The notes: generated by a model from the sequence alone, not told the origin. 53,500 bases of DNA from Chrysomallon squamiferum (GCA_012295275.1 CM022670.1:10222083-10275582), one strand, 5' to 3'. Counted from the first letter of the stretch, positions 36,333-48,500 are shown. Numbers and translations: made by a program.

Positions 36333-36382
<50 letters not shown>

Positions 36383-37300
36383 CTGGGAACATTCAGTGGC
36401 GTGCAGAGGTCTGGTAATGCCTGTGGCCAACTCCTTGACTGTATGCCCCAAAGACTCAAGTATAAAGAAGGCCTAGTACTGAGAAATATGAGAAAGGAAG
36501 ATATTTTGAATATGTAAAAGATGAAACATAAAATAAAGACTTTATTCGATTTAAATATAAATCAATATAATTTATTAAGTTCATTTCCCTCAAATGGATG
36601 TCCGGGGCCATCACCCCCCTCTGATCGCCACTGGGTGTATAAATATATATATATATACACATTTTTTTTTTTAACTAGTAAGTTGGTATTGTACTGAAAT
36701 AATAAGTAAAAACAACAAACAAAATAAAACAATAATAAAATTATTTAATTTCTGATAAAATAATTCTTAATAATAATCATTATAATGTATCTCAGAAACG
36801 TATGAAATAATAACTATGCATGATGAGTTGTTAGTGATTATTTAAAGCTCGCGCGTAAGTGTGTGAAAGCAGAGGATAGAAACAGAATTATTAAAATACT
36901 TAATAATTAAATATTATATATATAATATATATATATATATCACTATATGTATATGTATATCATCTGACTAGTGCGTGTTTGCTGAAGTTCAAAGATATCA
37001 GTTGGGATCAACTTTCACTAGTTTCAGTTTCATACCAGTAGAAAATGTCCGCCCACTTGCGGTTTTGACCACTGTAAAATCTATGTCAAAACCAGCCACT
37101 TTCGATCGTCCTGGAAGAGAATCGGAACTTAGAACAATCAACGGTCGTAAACCCTTTAACTCTTTTCCTGCCTGTGTCCATTTCAGGTTAAAGGGCAGGT
37201 CAGTTTCTCCTCTGGCTTTCTTCGCCATTATCGCTGTGTTCTCGACCGCCTTTCGTTTGATACTCTTCGAACGAACGCTCATCTTCAACGCTACTTTCAT
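32165..37300 (-). CDS. PNKP: polynucleotide kinase 3'-phosphatase, complete, no FHA domain
   Basis: Nuclear DNA-repair enzyme that removes 3'-phosphate and phosphorylates 5'-OH at strand breaks. Exons in order: 37300-37036, 36189-36008, 35510-35421, 35050-34930, 34541-34417, 34155-34024, 33292-33190, 32421-32165; total 1275 nt, 424 residues, phases consistent. An in-frame TGA precedes the first ATG closely; Met7 (ATG at 37282) is an alternative start. Residues 10-30 are basic (KSIKRK, MAKKAR), a likely nuclear signal. HAD phosphatase, about 66-235: motif I GFDIDFTV (D72, D74), VVFFTNQSG, YRKPNTAMWD, and VGDAAGR. Kinase, about 262-424: P-loop GPPACGKT (270-277), VNRDTVG, and VVVDNTNP with the catalytic-type D320. 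The human protein has about 100 extra N-terminal residues (FHA domain that binds XRCC1/XRCC4); none is seen here. Phe75 replaces the usual Gly of motif I. The last exon contains a donor-like CAG|GTCAGT five codons before the stop, so a longer alternative end is possible. Confidence 0.96.
32578..32609. repeat. (TA)n microsatellite
   Basis: About 16 TA units in the last PNKP intron. Confidence 0.95.
35709..35860. repeat. A-rich low-complexity block in PNKP intron 2
   Basis: Runs of A broken by single T or TAA, followed by a short TA run. Reads as a long poly(T) region on the PNKP sense strand, about 150 bases after exon 36189-36008. Confidence 0.9.
36249..36381. repeat. compound triplet repeat (TAA)n(GAA)n(CAA)n in PNKP intron 1
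   Basis: Three successive arrays share phase and two of three bases: TAA (about 36249-36265), GAA (about 36265-36334, with one imperfection) and CAA (36335-36381). It starts about 60 bases before (plus-strand right of) the exon 36189-36008 acceptor, so it lies just upstream of that exon in gene direction. Confidence 0.96.
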
Positions 37301-37327
37301 TCTATTACTGAATATTCACGAGCTTCA

Positions 37328-37335
37328 TTTATATA
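37328..37335 (-). promoter_or_regulatory. TATA-like box upstream of PNKP
   Basis: TATATAAA on the minus strand, about 28 bases before the first ATG of PNKP. If used, transcription would start at about 37300 and Met7 at 37282 would be the likelier start codon. In DNA this AT-rich such a word can be chance. Confidence 0.3.
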
Positions 37336-37639
37336 CAAATTTGAATGACAGGTCAAAACATGTTGGTTGACATCAGTGGTAAATACAGAATAAGCGTGTT
37401 CATTCATGATTAAGGAACGATAACTTATGTTATAGCAATGGCCCGCCAAAGCGATTTTTCATTTTAGTTTTAAAGCCATACCTGGTTGCAGTTTTAATCG
37501 TTATAAAAATATTTGAATTACTTTTTTTTTAAGAAAAAGGAAAGTCGAACCATATCATAGAGAAAATGGATATAACTTTGAAGATATTTATTTGATGGCG
37601 AAGAGGAAGACAGTAACAAAATAAATAAATATATACAAA

Positions 37640-37748
37640 CATACATACATACATACATACATACATACATACATAAATACATACATACATAAATATATAC
37701 ATACATACATACATACATACATACATACATACATACATGCATACATAC
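37640..37748. repeat. (CATA)n microsatellite
   Basis: About 25 CATA tetranucleotides with two AAATA interruptions. Met-Tyr-Val-Cys repeat frames on the minus strand come from it and are not genes. Confidence 0.97.
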
Positions 37749-38472
37749 TAACAGTGTATGTGTTATAGTTAAAAATAAAGACAAACGAAAGTGATAATTA
37801 TGAAGAACACAATTATTACGACACACAAAACAACACTGTTTAATATAATGTTTTATTTATTTTTTATTTTAGGTTTGACAAAACAACAAAACAAAAGCAA
37901 TAGCAAAAATAACATTCGAAGATACAACAAATACTCTTCCCCCGAGGAATTAAATAAATAACAGCAACATCAACAAGAAAATGCAACACAATAAACCTCC
38001 CCAAAACGTCCTGGTTGGCAGTCTCACCTTCACAGAATAAGGCTGATGTTTTAAGGCAGTAACCATGGCAGTCATTCCCTATAACTCTATAAAGGACAAA
38101 AAGACCATAAAAATTAGACGACGACGACGACAACAACAACACAACCACCACTACCACCACATCAATAATTCTTTTAGAAAGAAAATTACAAAATAATTTA
38201 CATCGAATTGTTAATCTATGGTATTCATACTGGTTTAATAATAAAACTTAAAAGAAAGACAATTTACGCACGAATACAAAAATTAGTCTGCATACTTTAG
38301 ACATTGTGGTGTAATAAAAATAAAAAAATAAAAATAAAAATAAACATTTCCCAATTACAAGATAATTCTATCCCATTTCATGCACAGTTTTGAAATAATT
38401 ATATCTGTGAGTGCTCACGAAGGCTAAACGATTTACGAATTCATGATGTACGTATAAATAATAACAGCAACA

Positions 38473-38474
<2 letters not shown>

Positions 38475-38520
<46 letters not shown>
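38475..38520. repeat. (ATT)n microsatellite
   Basis: About 15 ATT units in the PNKP-NCOA6 intergenic region. Confidence 0.95.
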
Positions 38521-38523
<3 letters not shown>

Positions 38524-40222
38524 GAAGTAGTAGTATCGGCAGGGGCAGTCGTTTTTATAAAAGTAACAGCAGTCTTAGCATCAACAGCCGCAAGTGCAGT
38601 ACTACTAGTAGTAGTGGTAGCAGTTTTCTTATTAAATAATGATAACAATAGCAGTTATATTATTAGAACTAGTAGCATTACACTGTTACAGTAATCAGGT
38701 CAAGGAGTAGACCCAAATCTTCTGTTTCCTGACGGCTAACTTTCAACACCTCCTTTGTCACTAAGAAGGAAATGCCAGAGATCTTCAGATGGTAGATGTT
38801 TTGTTCTCTTACGTAAGAGGAGGAAATTAAAAAGCACAGATTTGTTAAACAGTTTCTTTGAGTTGCAAACGTCAATGGCATAACATCAATGAATATAACA
38901 TGTCACACATCAAAGTAATAGATATAAATAATAAAATCGACAGTTGAAGCAGTAGCAGCTACCACCATCACAACAACAACTACAACATAATATACAGAGT
39001 TTAAAAAAAAAAAATGATAGCAGTCTTATTCTGATAGATATAAATATAAATATAGAAAGATGCGTTTCAGTGATCATTATAAACAACAGAAACAATAATA
39101 TAGAGTAAGTGATCTGCAGAAGAATAAAGCACAAAGAAATATATTACGTGTCTATATAATACTATTATTACCAGAAAAACCGAAAGATAATTATAGGTTT
39201 CGCGAATAGATGTTTTTGTTCATCGTATTGTTTCGTAAGTAGATTTGAATGCCGTTTGCACCGGCACGGACACGTTAATAGGCTTATCATACATCAATAA
39301 AAGAATTTTCAGCAGTTAAGGTAGATAAAGGCAACATTATTGAATATTATCAGATTGCAAAGGTAAGAGAAAATGACAAGCGCAAAGCAGTTATCATTTC
39401 TGTATGTGGTCCTGACAAAAAACATTGTTTCATTTTAATACAAAAACATGTATACGAGATAAATTAATGTAATTATCTGTGTGTGTGTGTGTGTGTGTGT
39501 CTGTTTAATTATCTGCACTGTGAAAAAAAAAAAGTAAAAAAATAAATAAACTAATACCATCTAAATTTGTAACCAGCATACAGTATAACAGTAGTAGTAA
39601 TAATAATAAGTGAATAAAAAAAAAAAAAAAAAAAAATAATAATAATTAAAAAAAAATGATGATGATAATGATAACCATAATAATGGTGATTATTTTTGTT
39701 TGGGAAGTTAAGACATCTTTTATTTTAAAATATTCAGTTATTATCAAACTACAATTAAGATAAATTATTAATGGATGGAAACATTTTAATATTAATTTCA
39801 TGTAGTTTTGTTTTTAGGTATAACGATGATATTGTTATTTTACTACTAATCGCTGAAGCCACTGATTATCGATTAGTTTATAATATATTTGTAATTTAAT
39901 AAAGTAGTGAAAAGACATCGAAAGGAATGGGGAAATTAATAGCGCGAAGTCAGAGGAATACAAAAATTAATTTAAAGCTTATTATTTTATTTTGAAAATG
40001 ATATTATTCGGTGGTTAATACCTACAATGGTGCGGTAATATATACATTATATTTCAAATGAAATAGTTGTTCATAAATTATGAAAAAGATCTAAAACTTT
40101 TAGTGCAATATATAGAACGTTTCTCAGGTTATAATTATGACCTCTGTGCTGACTTTGACCTTTGATGATCTCCTGCTAGCGCCACCCCTGACCAACATCA
40201 CTCCCAGAATTCTCATGACAAT

Positions 40223-40257
40223 TGCGCATGCGTGTTATTGCCATTGCAAATGGCGGC
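40223..40257 (+). promoter_or_regulatory. NCOA6 promoter motifs: NRF1 site and YY1 site
   Basis: TGCGCATGCG at 40223-40232 matches the palindromic NRF1 site, and AAATGGCGGC at 40248-40257 matches the YY1 motif commonly found just after start sites of housekeeping genes. The flanks (40165-40325) are the most GC- and CpG-rich stretch for kilobases. The transcription start is inferred to lie between or close to the two motifs. Confidence 0.6.
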
Positions 40258-40322
40258 ACTTGTTATTGTTTAATGGCGTACATGATACGGGAACATTTAC
40301 AAAAGAATTGACACCTTCACAG
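40240..40322 (+). other. probable NCOA6 5' untranslated exon 1
   Basis: Ends at a donor CAG|GTAAAT (40322/40323) and would join the acceptor at 42534. It contains an 8-codon upstream frame including its stop (ATG at 40250, TAA ending 40273). The left end is an estimate from the promoter motifs. The frame joined to exon 2 is open but has no ATG after the presumed start site, so I treat the exon as untranslated. Confidence 0.5.
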
Positions 40323-42246
40323 GTAAATGTTAAACAAAGTACCTATAAATTATATCGATGGGCCTTTTATGAATCCTTTGACCTGGATAAAATGTTGCCG
40401 TACGGCATTTTTCTAGCTCTAGTTTTGCAATTTTATAACAACCGTGCGACCCCATTTCTTCATTTGCCAGCGGGGAAGCAGCCGATTTGCTGTCATTTTG
40501 TCATTATTTTTTAGATCTGAAGGTAAATTGTACGTTTAGAATGAATGGAATCCTCTGGTATTTATCAGATGCATATATACGAATGAAAATGCACATATAT
40601 TTTGCAGCCAAATTTTATTTTTGGACTTGCATAGACATTGTAATTTTGACTTTCATTTCGCGCATGTGTTCGGTACTTCACAATAACAGTATGAATAGTT
40701 TTTGTTTCCTTTTGACATTTGAGATGGCGAAATTTATAAACATATGAAAAGCATATTTATTTTAATTTCCTGTGTTTGATTGTTTGCAACATCCCCAGTG
40801 TAGTTTGCAATTGACATGCATGAGTTAATTCCCCTGGTTTAGGATTGCACTATGAATATGTTTAAACAAAATTTAAGATAATTGTGAGAATTTATGTGTA
40901 TAAATTTTATGAAATGTTAATACTTTGATAGGGAACAAAGTATGGTCTCACACATCAATTTGTTTTACATAGTAGTCAAACCATGTGAAATGAAATTCTG
41001 ATTGAACTCTTCAAGGTTTACAGTATTATATGATTATATCCTTTACCCACATTACTTCATCAGACCACAGATAAAATAGGGAAATAAAGCTCTTTACTAA
41101 AAGTTGGGCCAGTAAAACATGTCCTAGCTTAATGAGAATGCTAGAACATGAACTATAACACAGTATCTATTATCACCCTTTAAATAATGCATATAGTATA
41201 AAATGTTGATAATTGCCAAGGGAAATGTAATTCTTTAGTTACAGTTAAAACTGTTCAAAGAAAGTTATTATCCACTAAAATTATTAATCCCAAATGAATC
41301 TTTCCTATAACAAAGCTTGCAGGTCAATTTAATTTTCAGAGTCAGTTGTGTATTATCATCAGTTATTTGTATTTACATTAATGTGCTTGAAAGAAAGTTA
41401 ACCCATGGATATATAATGCACTTTTATCAAACAGAATGTACAGATCTATGCCAAAGTTTGGTAATTTTAGAAGATTTTATTTAGTGTTTGTGTAGTAAGG
41501 TAAGTCATGATAATCTAGTTGAATCTGTTGAGGATCTAAATATTTCTAACATACTTTATGACTGTAAATTGGATAAACAATTTATTAAAAAATATCACTA
41601 TTGCAATGAATGACAAATGAAATAATGGCACAGAGACAGATTAACAAATTTATTAAAGAATATAGCTAAATATTTTGCATTCAAATGATGCCATGTTGAA
41701 AAAAAAAAAGTGTTTCTGAAATTCGAGAAATGGTTTTAATATAAAGAGATTTTATGAATGGAATTTGAGAAAAATAACAGGAATATACTGAATATTTACA
41801 TAAATTTAAATAAAACCTTTTTATAATGGATCTGAAATACTTTTTCAAGTAACATTAATGGTAAAAATTTGACTTATGGGATGTGTAGTAGTTCATATAA
41901 GTATGCAGTATTTGTTTTCTTGTTACATCATGTATATCTGGTAAATACATAATGATCATGTATTAAATAAAATTAAGTGATTCTAGAATTAATAAATTAA
42001 TTAAAATAATTTTTAAAAATTCACAAATTAATTTCTGTTCATGGAGGCACCTACATTTTTGTTTTATGACAAACTGTGCTTCCCAGTAAAGCTCTGCTGG
42101 ACTAGTATTGCAATTTAAATAATAAATAATAATAAAAAAGGGAAACAACGAAAATGCATCCATGATTATATCAGTATAATTAAAGGATTGAAATGTTTAT
42201 GGATTCTTTTTATAATGACCTTTTTGTTAAGTTGGTCATTAAAATT

Positions 42247-42259
42247 TGACCTCTGACCT
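42247..42259 (-). promoter_or_regulatory. perfect DR1 nuclear-receptor element in NCOA6 intron 1
   Basis: On the minus strand AGGTCA-G-AGGTCA: two consensus half-sites separated by one base, the arrangement bound by RXR homodimers, RXR-PPAR type heterodimers and HNF4. It lies about 300 bases before exon 2 in strongly AT-rich sequence. Confidence 0.5.
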
Positions 42260-42557
42260 CTTTTGTACCTCTGTTATTAGCTAGATAGCCTTTTACAGAA
42301 ATGGTTGACTTGATAAAATTTGTTTAAATAAGTTCATTCTGTTAACATTGCAGTCAAGCACAGGGTTAGCTTTCTTAGAACGGAGGCTGCTAGTTGCGGA
42401 TTTAAAAAAAAAAATAAACTGACATTCGGTTTACTTAATCAATTTCTTGTAAATATGGATGAAACATTTTTTTAAAATGTGGAACAATATTTTAAAAGAT
42501 TAAATAAATATTTGAAACTTTCATTTTTCTTAGGTGTGCATCCGATGGCCGGTGGCG

Positions 42558-45500
42558 ATGGGTCCGCAGGAGGACTACATCGAGACTGTTGTCACCTGTG
42601 AAGGGGATTACCATGATCCTGAGCTACACAGTCGGATAGAGACATTCCGAAAGGAGTTAAAAGATCTCTTGCTAACTGGTAAGCTAAATTTCTTTTAGCA
42701 TTAGAAATTAATTCTAAACTGAGTTCACAATTATTCAGACTTCTGTAATTGATGAATATATTAAAATGTATATATTTATTTTCAAATATTTCAGTAACGT
42801 TGTACTTTTTGATATATGCTTTTTTTAATTAAATATTTGTTTTAGAATAAAATCTTTATTATGTATTTCTTTGCAGCTTTTTATAATTTTTTCTGGTAAA
42901 CTACATTTTTATTTACTGATCTGACATCATCATTATTTCAAAATGTAATTTAGTAATTGTTTTGTCATTAAATTACATATTTGTATTTCTTTTGTAGATA
43001 TGAGCAAGATCAAACTGAAAAAAGTCGAACCATGGAACAGTGTGCGAGTAACTTTCAACATCCCTAAGGAAGCAGCATTACGTCTGAAACAGCTTGCTCA
43101 ACAAGGCAATGCCACGCTTAGAGAGCTTGGTGTTCTTGCCGTCCAGATACAGGGTGATCAGGCTATTTCTCTCACCATCGCTGGTCGAAATAATGAGAGA
43201 ACTGAATTAATTATCAGGACAGATGCCCGTGTTGGTGCACCTTCTATGTCTGTGTTTGATTCAGGATTGCCAAGTTCTGATGAACTAAATTCACCAGGAC
43301 CTAGTAATGTTGAAGCGACCAGAAAAAATATAGCAGACTATTTAAGGCAAGGAACATCCATTTTTGATACTTTCTTCAGTACATCATCTGGTGTTGGTGT
43401 GTTTAAGTCACCAAATGTTGTGGCAACATCATGTGAACCAGTTCCTTTCCACCAGAATAGCATTATCAGCACTTCACCTGGGAGTACAGGATCTGCTAGT
43501 GGTCAGGCACCACTGTTTATGAGTAACAATTTCCCACCAGGTCGAAGCCCAACAGGTTATCCTCCATCACCAGGTGGAAGTTTTCCTTCCCAGGATCCAC
43601 TAGAAGTCCTATTGGACCACCAGGAATAAAATTTCCATCACCTCCTGGCCTTGGCTTGGTACAGAATGCTGGATCACCTTCACTGGAAGCTAATCATTTA
43701 GGCTTGCCTCCTCCACCACCATACCCACATGTTACTGGTACCATGAACAATCTAATACGGCATGGCAAAGGTGGTAGCATGTCAAGTCCTCTTCTGGTAA
43801 ATCTCTTACAGACTGAACCTTTAGCAGCAGCTTTTAGTGGTTTACCAGGAAATAAAATGCTACCTCCTGTGGAAGGTGGACCACCACCAAAGAAAAAGAG
43901 GCGTCCTCGAAAGCCTAAAGAAACCACAGCTAAAGCTGTCTCTTTGCCATCAGAAATTGAAATCCCAATACAAAGTGTGTTGAATCCTGCTTTGCACTCG
44001 AGTATGCCTCATGTGGGTCATGTTGAAAGTCCAGTGGAATCAACACAGACCACACCTGTGTTGGATACAAATGTCTCATTTAGTTCCAGTCAACATGGAT
44101 CTCTGACTTCTCCAGTTGAAACTCCACCTGTTACTACCCAAGTGCATGGTTCTGTTCCAAATGACAGTGTGAAGGATAGCTTTGCAACAGCACAGCGAAC
44201 AATTATGTCTGTGGGTGAAGATCATAAAAATTCAGTATCAGGACGTGATTCAAACATTACTAATTTGGTTAATGAAGGTGTAAGAATGATGGAAGAAAGT
44301 GATCCTTATTCTCCAGAAATGACTGCTGGTAAAATTATAAATCCATATACAGGGCAGCTAGAGCCAATGGATCTTTTAGATCATAGTCCAAATAAATTCA
44401 CAACACAGACTAAAAATAGGAATCAAAAAGGAAAACCTGCTACAAAGCCTAGTCGTGATCCTGATAATTTACATCATGAGGTGTTTGTGAACAGAGGAAA
44501 GAAACATTTAAATAAAAATAGTGCTAATGTTGTTAGGAATGTGAATTCTGAAAGTGCTGTAGACACAAGTCCAATGTCCCAGGGAACTGTACCCAGTGAT
44601 GTGTTTGACAGATCTGACTTAAGGACCAAACCGTTAGATTTTGGAAACCAAACAAGTTGTTCTACTAGTCAGTCTGATGCAAACACACTGGGCAATTCTT
44701 TTGTTAACAGTTTGTCTCAAGTAGTGCCCAGTGAAACTTCAGAGATCTATGCATCATCCTTTTCATCTAGTCAACCCAAACAAAATATATCTATTAGTTT
44801 TCCTTCAAATTATCCACCAACAGGACTTGTGACATCATCTGTTTTTTCAGCTTCTTCACCTAGTTACAGTCAACCTTCACATATGTCTCAAATTTCTGAG
44901 CCTGTTTCAGCTGTCAGCTTAAACCACACCAATTCCATTCATTCGACAAATTCAAATCAGTTACAAACCAATGCTGCCATGTTATATGGTAATTCCAATT
45001 CTTCAAGGTCTCATTTAGCTCAAAGTGTTCATTTTTCAAAAGCATCTGATTTACATCATTCATCACTTAGAATACAATCAGCATCACATCTTCCTTCTGT
45101 GAGTCAGTCTCATTCAGGATTTTCAGTGTCCACTGCAAGTTTTCAAGTAAGCACGAACCAACCAGTGTTAACTACTGATCTCCACCAAGATCACAGATTA
45201 CCTCTTTCCTGCACTAGTACTCGGCATAGTTCATCAACAAATTCAGCAGGCTTGATAAATCTCGCAGGTGGGGCTAGTTCAACACAAACCACTTCGTCAT
45301 CACTTCAGCCACAGTCTGTGATACATCCAGTTACGGATTCATCTTCAGGGACACCATATCCCAAGCCTTCAAAGAACAGTTTATCAACAGGATCACCAGA
45401 AATGCATAATAATTCTGGAAAAGTGCAGGAATCTTTAGATAGTGCCAAAGGTCCATCAGGCCATAGTCCTCGAGATCATGCCTCTCCCTACTCATTGCTC

Positions 45501-48500
45501 AACTCACCAACTCCTCGTATAACAGAATCCAATAGCATAGAGAGCCCAGAAAATAAGATGCCTTCAGAAGGTGATGAAAGTTCAAACCATAGTGGCATAA
45601 TTACAGACATTGCTGTTGATCAAACAACATCTTCTGGTTCATTCATTGATTCGGCAGCAGGAAAAGTATACAATCATGACTCTGGAGTTGGTAGTTCATC
45701 TGAACGTTCTGATGACACTCCATCTGAACCAGGAGACAGTGAGTACAGGACTGGTCAAATGGCAGCAGATGCAGATGACTGCATCAAATCTCAAAAACTG
45801 TTGCCAGACTGTAAACCAGCTTCTAAGGTCATCACTGTGGGTTATGTAATGGATGATGACCATGGTTCCCAGAAAGAAAAATATAATGTTAATTTATCTT
45901 ATAACAAAGAAACCTCTATGGGACATGTAAAGAATTTGGCAAATTTTGTATATAGCCAAAGGACAGATGTTCAGGCTAACAGCATGGCAGTTTTACATTG
46001 GTCAGCAAAAGACTTGAAACAGTTTTCAAAATCTGATACAGTGAGGAATTCTCATGTTGAAGTTTTGAAAAATGGTCCTGTTTTAGCAGATGAGAAATTG
46101 ATGCCAAAAGAATTTGAATCAGATAAACAGGTTCCATGTACTTTGACTGATGACCATCATTCAGTTGAAAACAGACATCTTTTAAAAGGTTTGCTTTTAG
46201 TGACATTTTAACTTAAGTGGATCATTACATTTTTAAGAATTACCAATAAAATATATATCTAACATTAACATTATTATTATTGTGACCTTTTTTTGTTGTT
46301 GTTATTCTTTTATTATTAACAAAATTTGGTTGTTGGTAAAAATAAGTAAATAAGAAGCATGTAGACAGTGTTAAGGTTAAATGTTAAATGTAATCCTGGT
46401 AATCTTTATTATCTGTTACTTAAGAAAAGAACCCAAACAAATCCTAAATACATTGTACTCTTGAAGTTGTAAAGAAAATAATAAAAAACAAAAAGGATAT
46501 GTACCTTTAATAATTATCATAAATTTTGTTTTAATTATTTATTACATAATTATTTTATCCTGATGTTTAGATATTACTTTTGTTTAATAACCTTTATTTT
46601 TTCATTGTGATTTTATTTCCCCATTTGCATTATGTGGTTAATAATTGTTTAATGTACTGACATTATTTTATATGATAGAAATTTAATCAGTTGGATGTGC
46701 TGTTAGTTAATTACAACTAACTTTATCTTTTATTTTAGGTACAGAGTGTCCGTCTGATTCAGAAAGAAATGTTTCTGGCTGTGAAACTCCACCTGGGTTT
46801 TGTGATCCTCGCAATATGATGAGCTTGAGTCCAGGCAAACAAAGCAGTCCTTTCTGTGTGGACAGTTCTGTAAATAGGGCATCTAATAACCAGTGCAGCA
46901 GGTCCAGTCCTGACTGCATGAATTACTTGACGTTACCTCTGGACAGTACTTGTGATGTTGAACATGGAGATTCCAGTGACATTGGTTCCCGTGGTTATTT
47001 CAGTGGGGGCCCAGATGGGTCAGTGGATTCTCGGTACCAGTCACAGTCTCCAAAAAGTGGCTTGTGTCAGGAGTTGGTAGAAATTGATGCCCTGCAGTCT
47101 GTTTTTACAGGTGGTTCTCTTCGTGGACAAGTAGCACTGCCAGAAGGGATGAAAGGGTCAAATATAACTAGCAAATATTCAAAACAGTCATCTCCAGTAA
47201 ATGTTAACATGCTTAATCATATTTATGCACCAGGATTGCCTCTGCCTCGCAGACTTACTGAATCGGTTCAGAGACTAGTGAAGCCTCTCCCATCTAACGA
47301 TCATAATCTACCTCAGATGAGAGCTTCCAAGTCTCCAGGATCTGGTGGTTCAAAACAGGGTTCAAGTGGTGAAAAATCGCCACGCAGTGCTCATAGTGGA
47401 GCACGGTCACCTGGTGCAAATACTATTCGTAGTGCTAGAGGGAAACCTCATGGACAAGATGTTCAGGTGTCTAGTGCGATCTCTAATGTTTCCTGCATGA
47501 AACAGACTATGATATCTGGTGGTATGGTTTTAATGAATTGCAACAGGACATTGTCACCAGGTGTTTCCTTGCCAGTCAGTTCACCTCAAACTGTTATGGC
47601 ATCAGGTAAACAAGGATCTCGTTGTCTGGCAGCAGATGCACAAACCCATTCCTGGGAGTCGGTAAATACTTCACAGCAGCATTCCATGTCACAAGCAGAG
47701 GACAATCAGTTCCAGAACAAGGCATGTTTACCACTGCCGAACCCATTTGCTCACAATACAGTAAACCATTCTGGTCGGATTGAAAATCATTCAACTATAA
47801 CATCTGAAAGTGAGACAGCAGATAATTCAGTAAATACATCTGTGCCTTTATCTTCGTCCCTAAAGTGCAATAGTGGCATTGGTTCCACATCACAAAGTGA
47901 CGACTCAGTTTTGTATGCAACAAACTCAACCCTAACTGTGGACTCTCATAGACTGAGTTCCACAATATCTTGTGCCATAGACCATTCTTCATTTTCATCT
48001 GATCTCAATAAAAGTGTTTCTAGCCATAATATTTGTGCAGATCATACACCCAGTTTGAGCCTGGGACTTCACACAAGCCCTATACCAAGTGTAAGTGTTT
48101 CTCCAACTTCTACTCAGCACAGGCATGAATCTCAGCTGCCATCATCTGGCATTGTTAATTCTGTGTCTAAGCATTCCACTGTGGGACTGTTGGATATTGC
48201 AGCAGCTGGACCTCTGTTAGCAAGTTGTGATGTTGCTGGACAACAAGAGTTGTCACCCAGTGTTTCCAGAGAACAAAATCATGTTATAAATAACAATAGT
48301 ACATGCACCAATTCTCTTCAGACATCTCAAGGGAATTGTGTAGTTTCAAGGCAGGATAATACTGCTTTTAGTTGCATGTCAGAACCAAGAGAAAATGAAG
48401 ATGAATCTTCCTTTCCTAATGGTGACAGAAATACCATTGAGAAATGCAGCCAAATGAGCATATCTGCAAATGAGTTGGTCAGTGTGGAATGTAAAAGTCC

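Larger units (their letters stand above)
37301..40222. other. divergent intergenic region between PNKP and NCOA6
   Basis: About 2.9 kb with no supported exon. Simple repeats: (CATA)n at 37640-37748, a GAC/AAC/ACC triplet run at 38122-38160, (TTA)n at 38475-38520, (GT)n at 39478-39500 and A-rich blocks at 39610-39660. Triplet-rich segments such as 38520-38680 mix AGT, AGC and CAA words. Confidence 0.6.

Noticed and set aside
36162-36451. Poly-Leu, poly-Val and poly-Phe frames on the minus strand
   Set aside because: Translations of the TAA/GAA/CAA triplet array in PNKP intron 1.
37518-37826. Met-Tyr-Val-Cys repeat protein
   Set aside because: Translation of the (CATA)n microsatellite.
40137-40514. 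125-codon plus-strand frame that could be spliced in phase to NCOA6 exon 2
   Set aside because: Its only ATG codons before the donor lie before the NRF1/YY1 promoter motifs, its sequence shows no NCOA6 similarity, and its second half crosses a good donor; treated as 5' untranslated sequence.
43000-46211. Two separate genes at 43000-43629 and 43656-46211
   Set aside because: The second frame is open well upstream of 43656, it starts without an ATG, and both parts match successive regions of NCOA6; one gene with a frame break.
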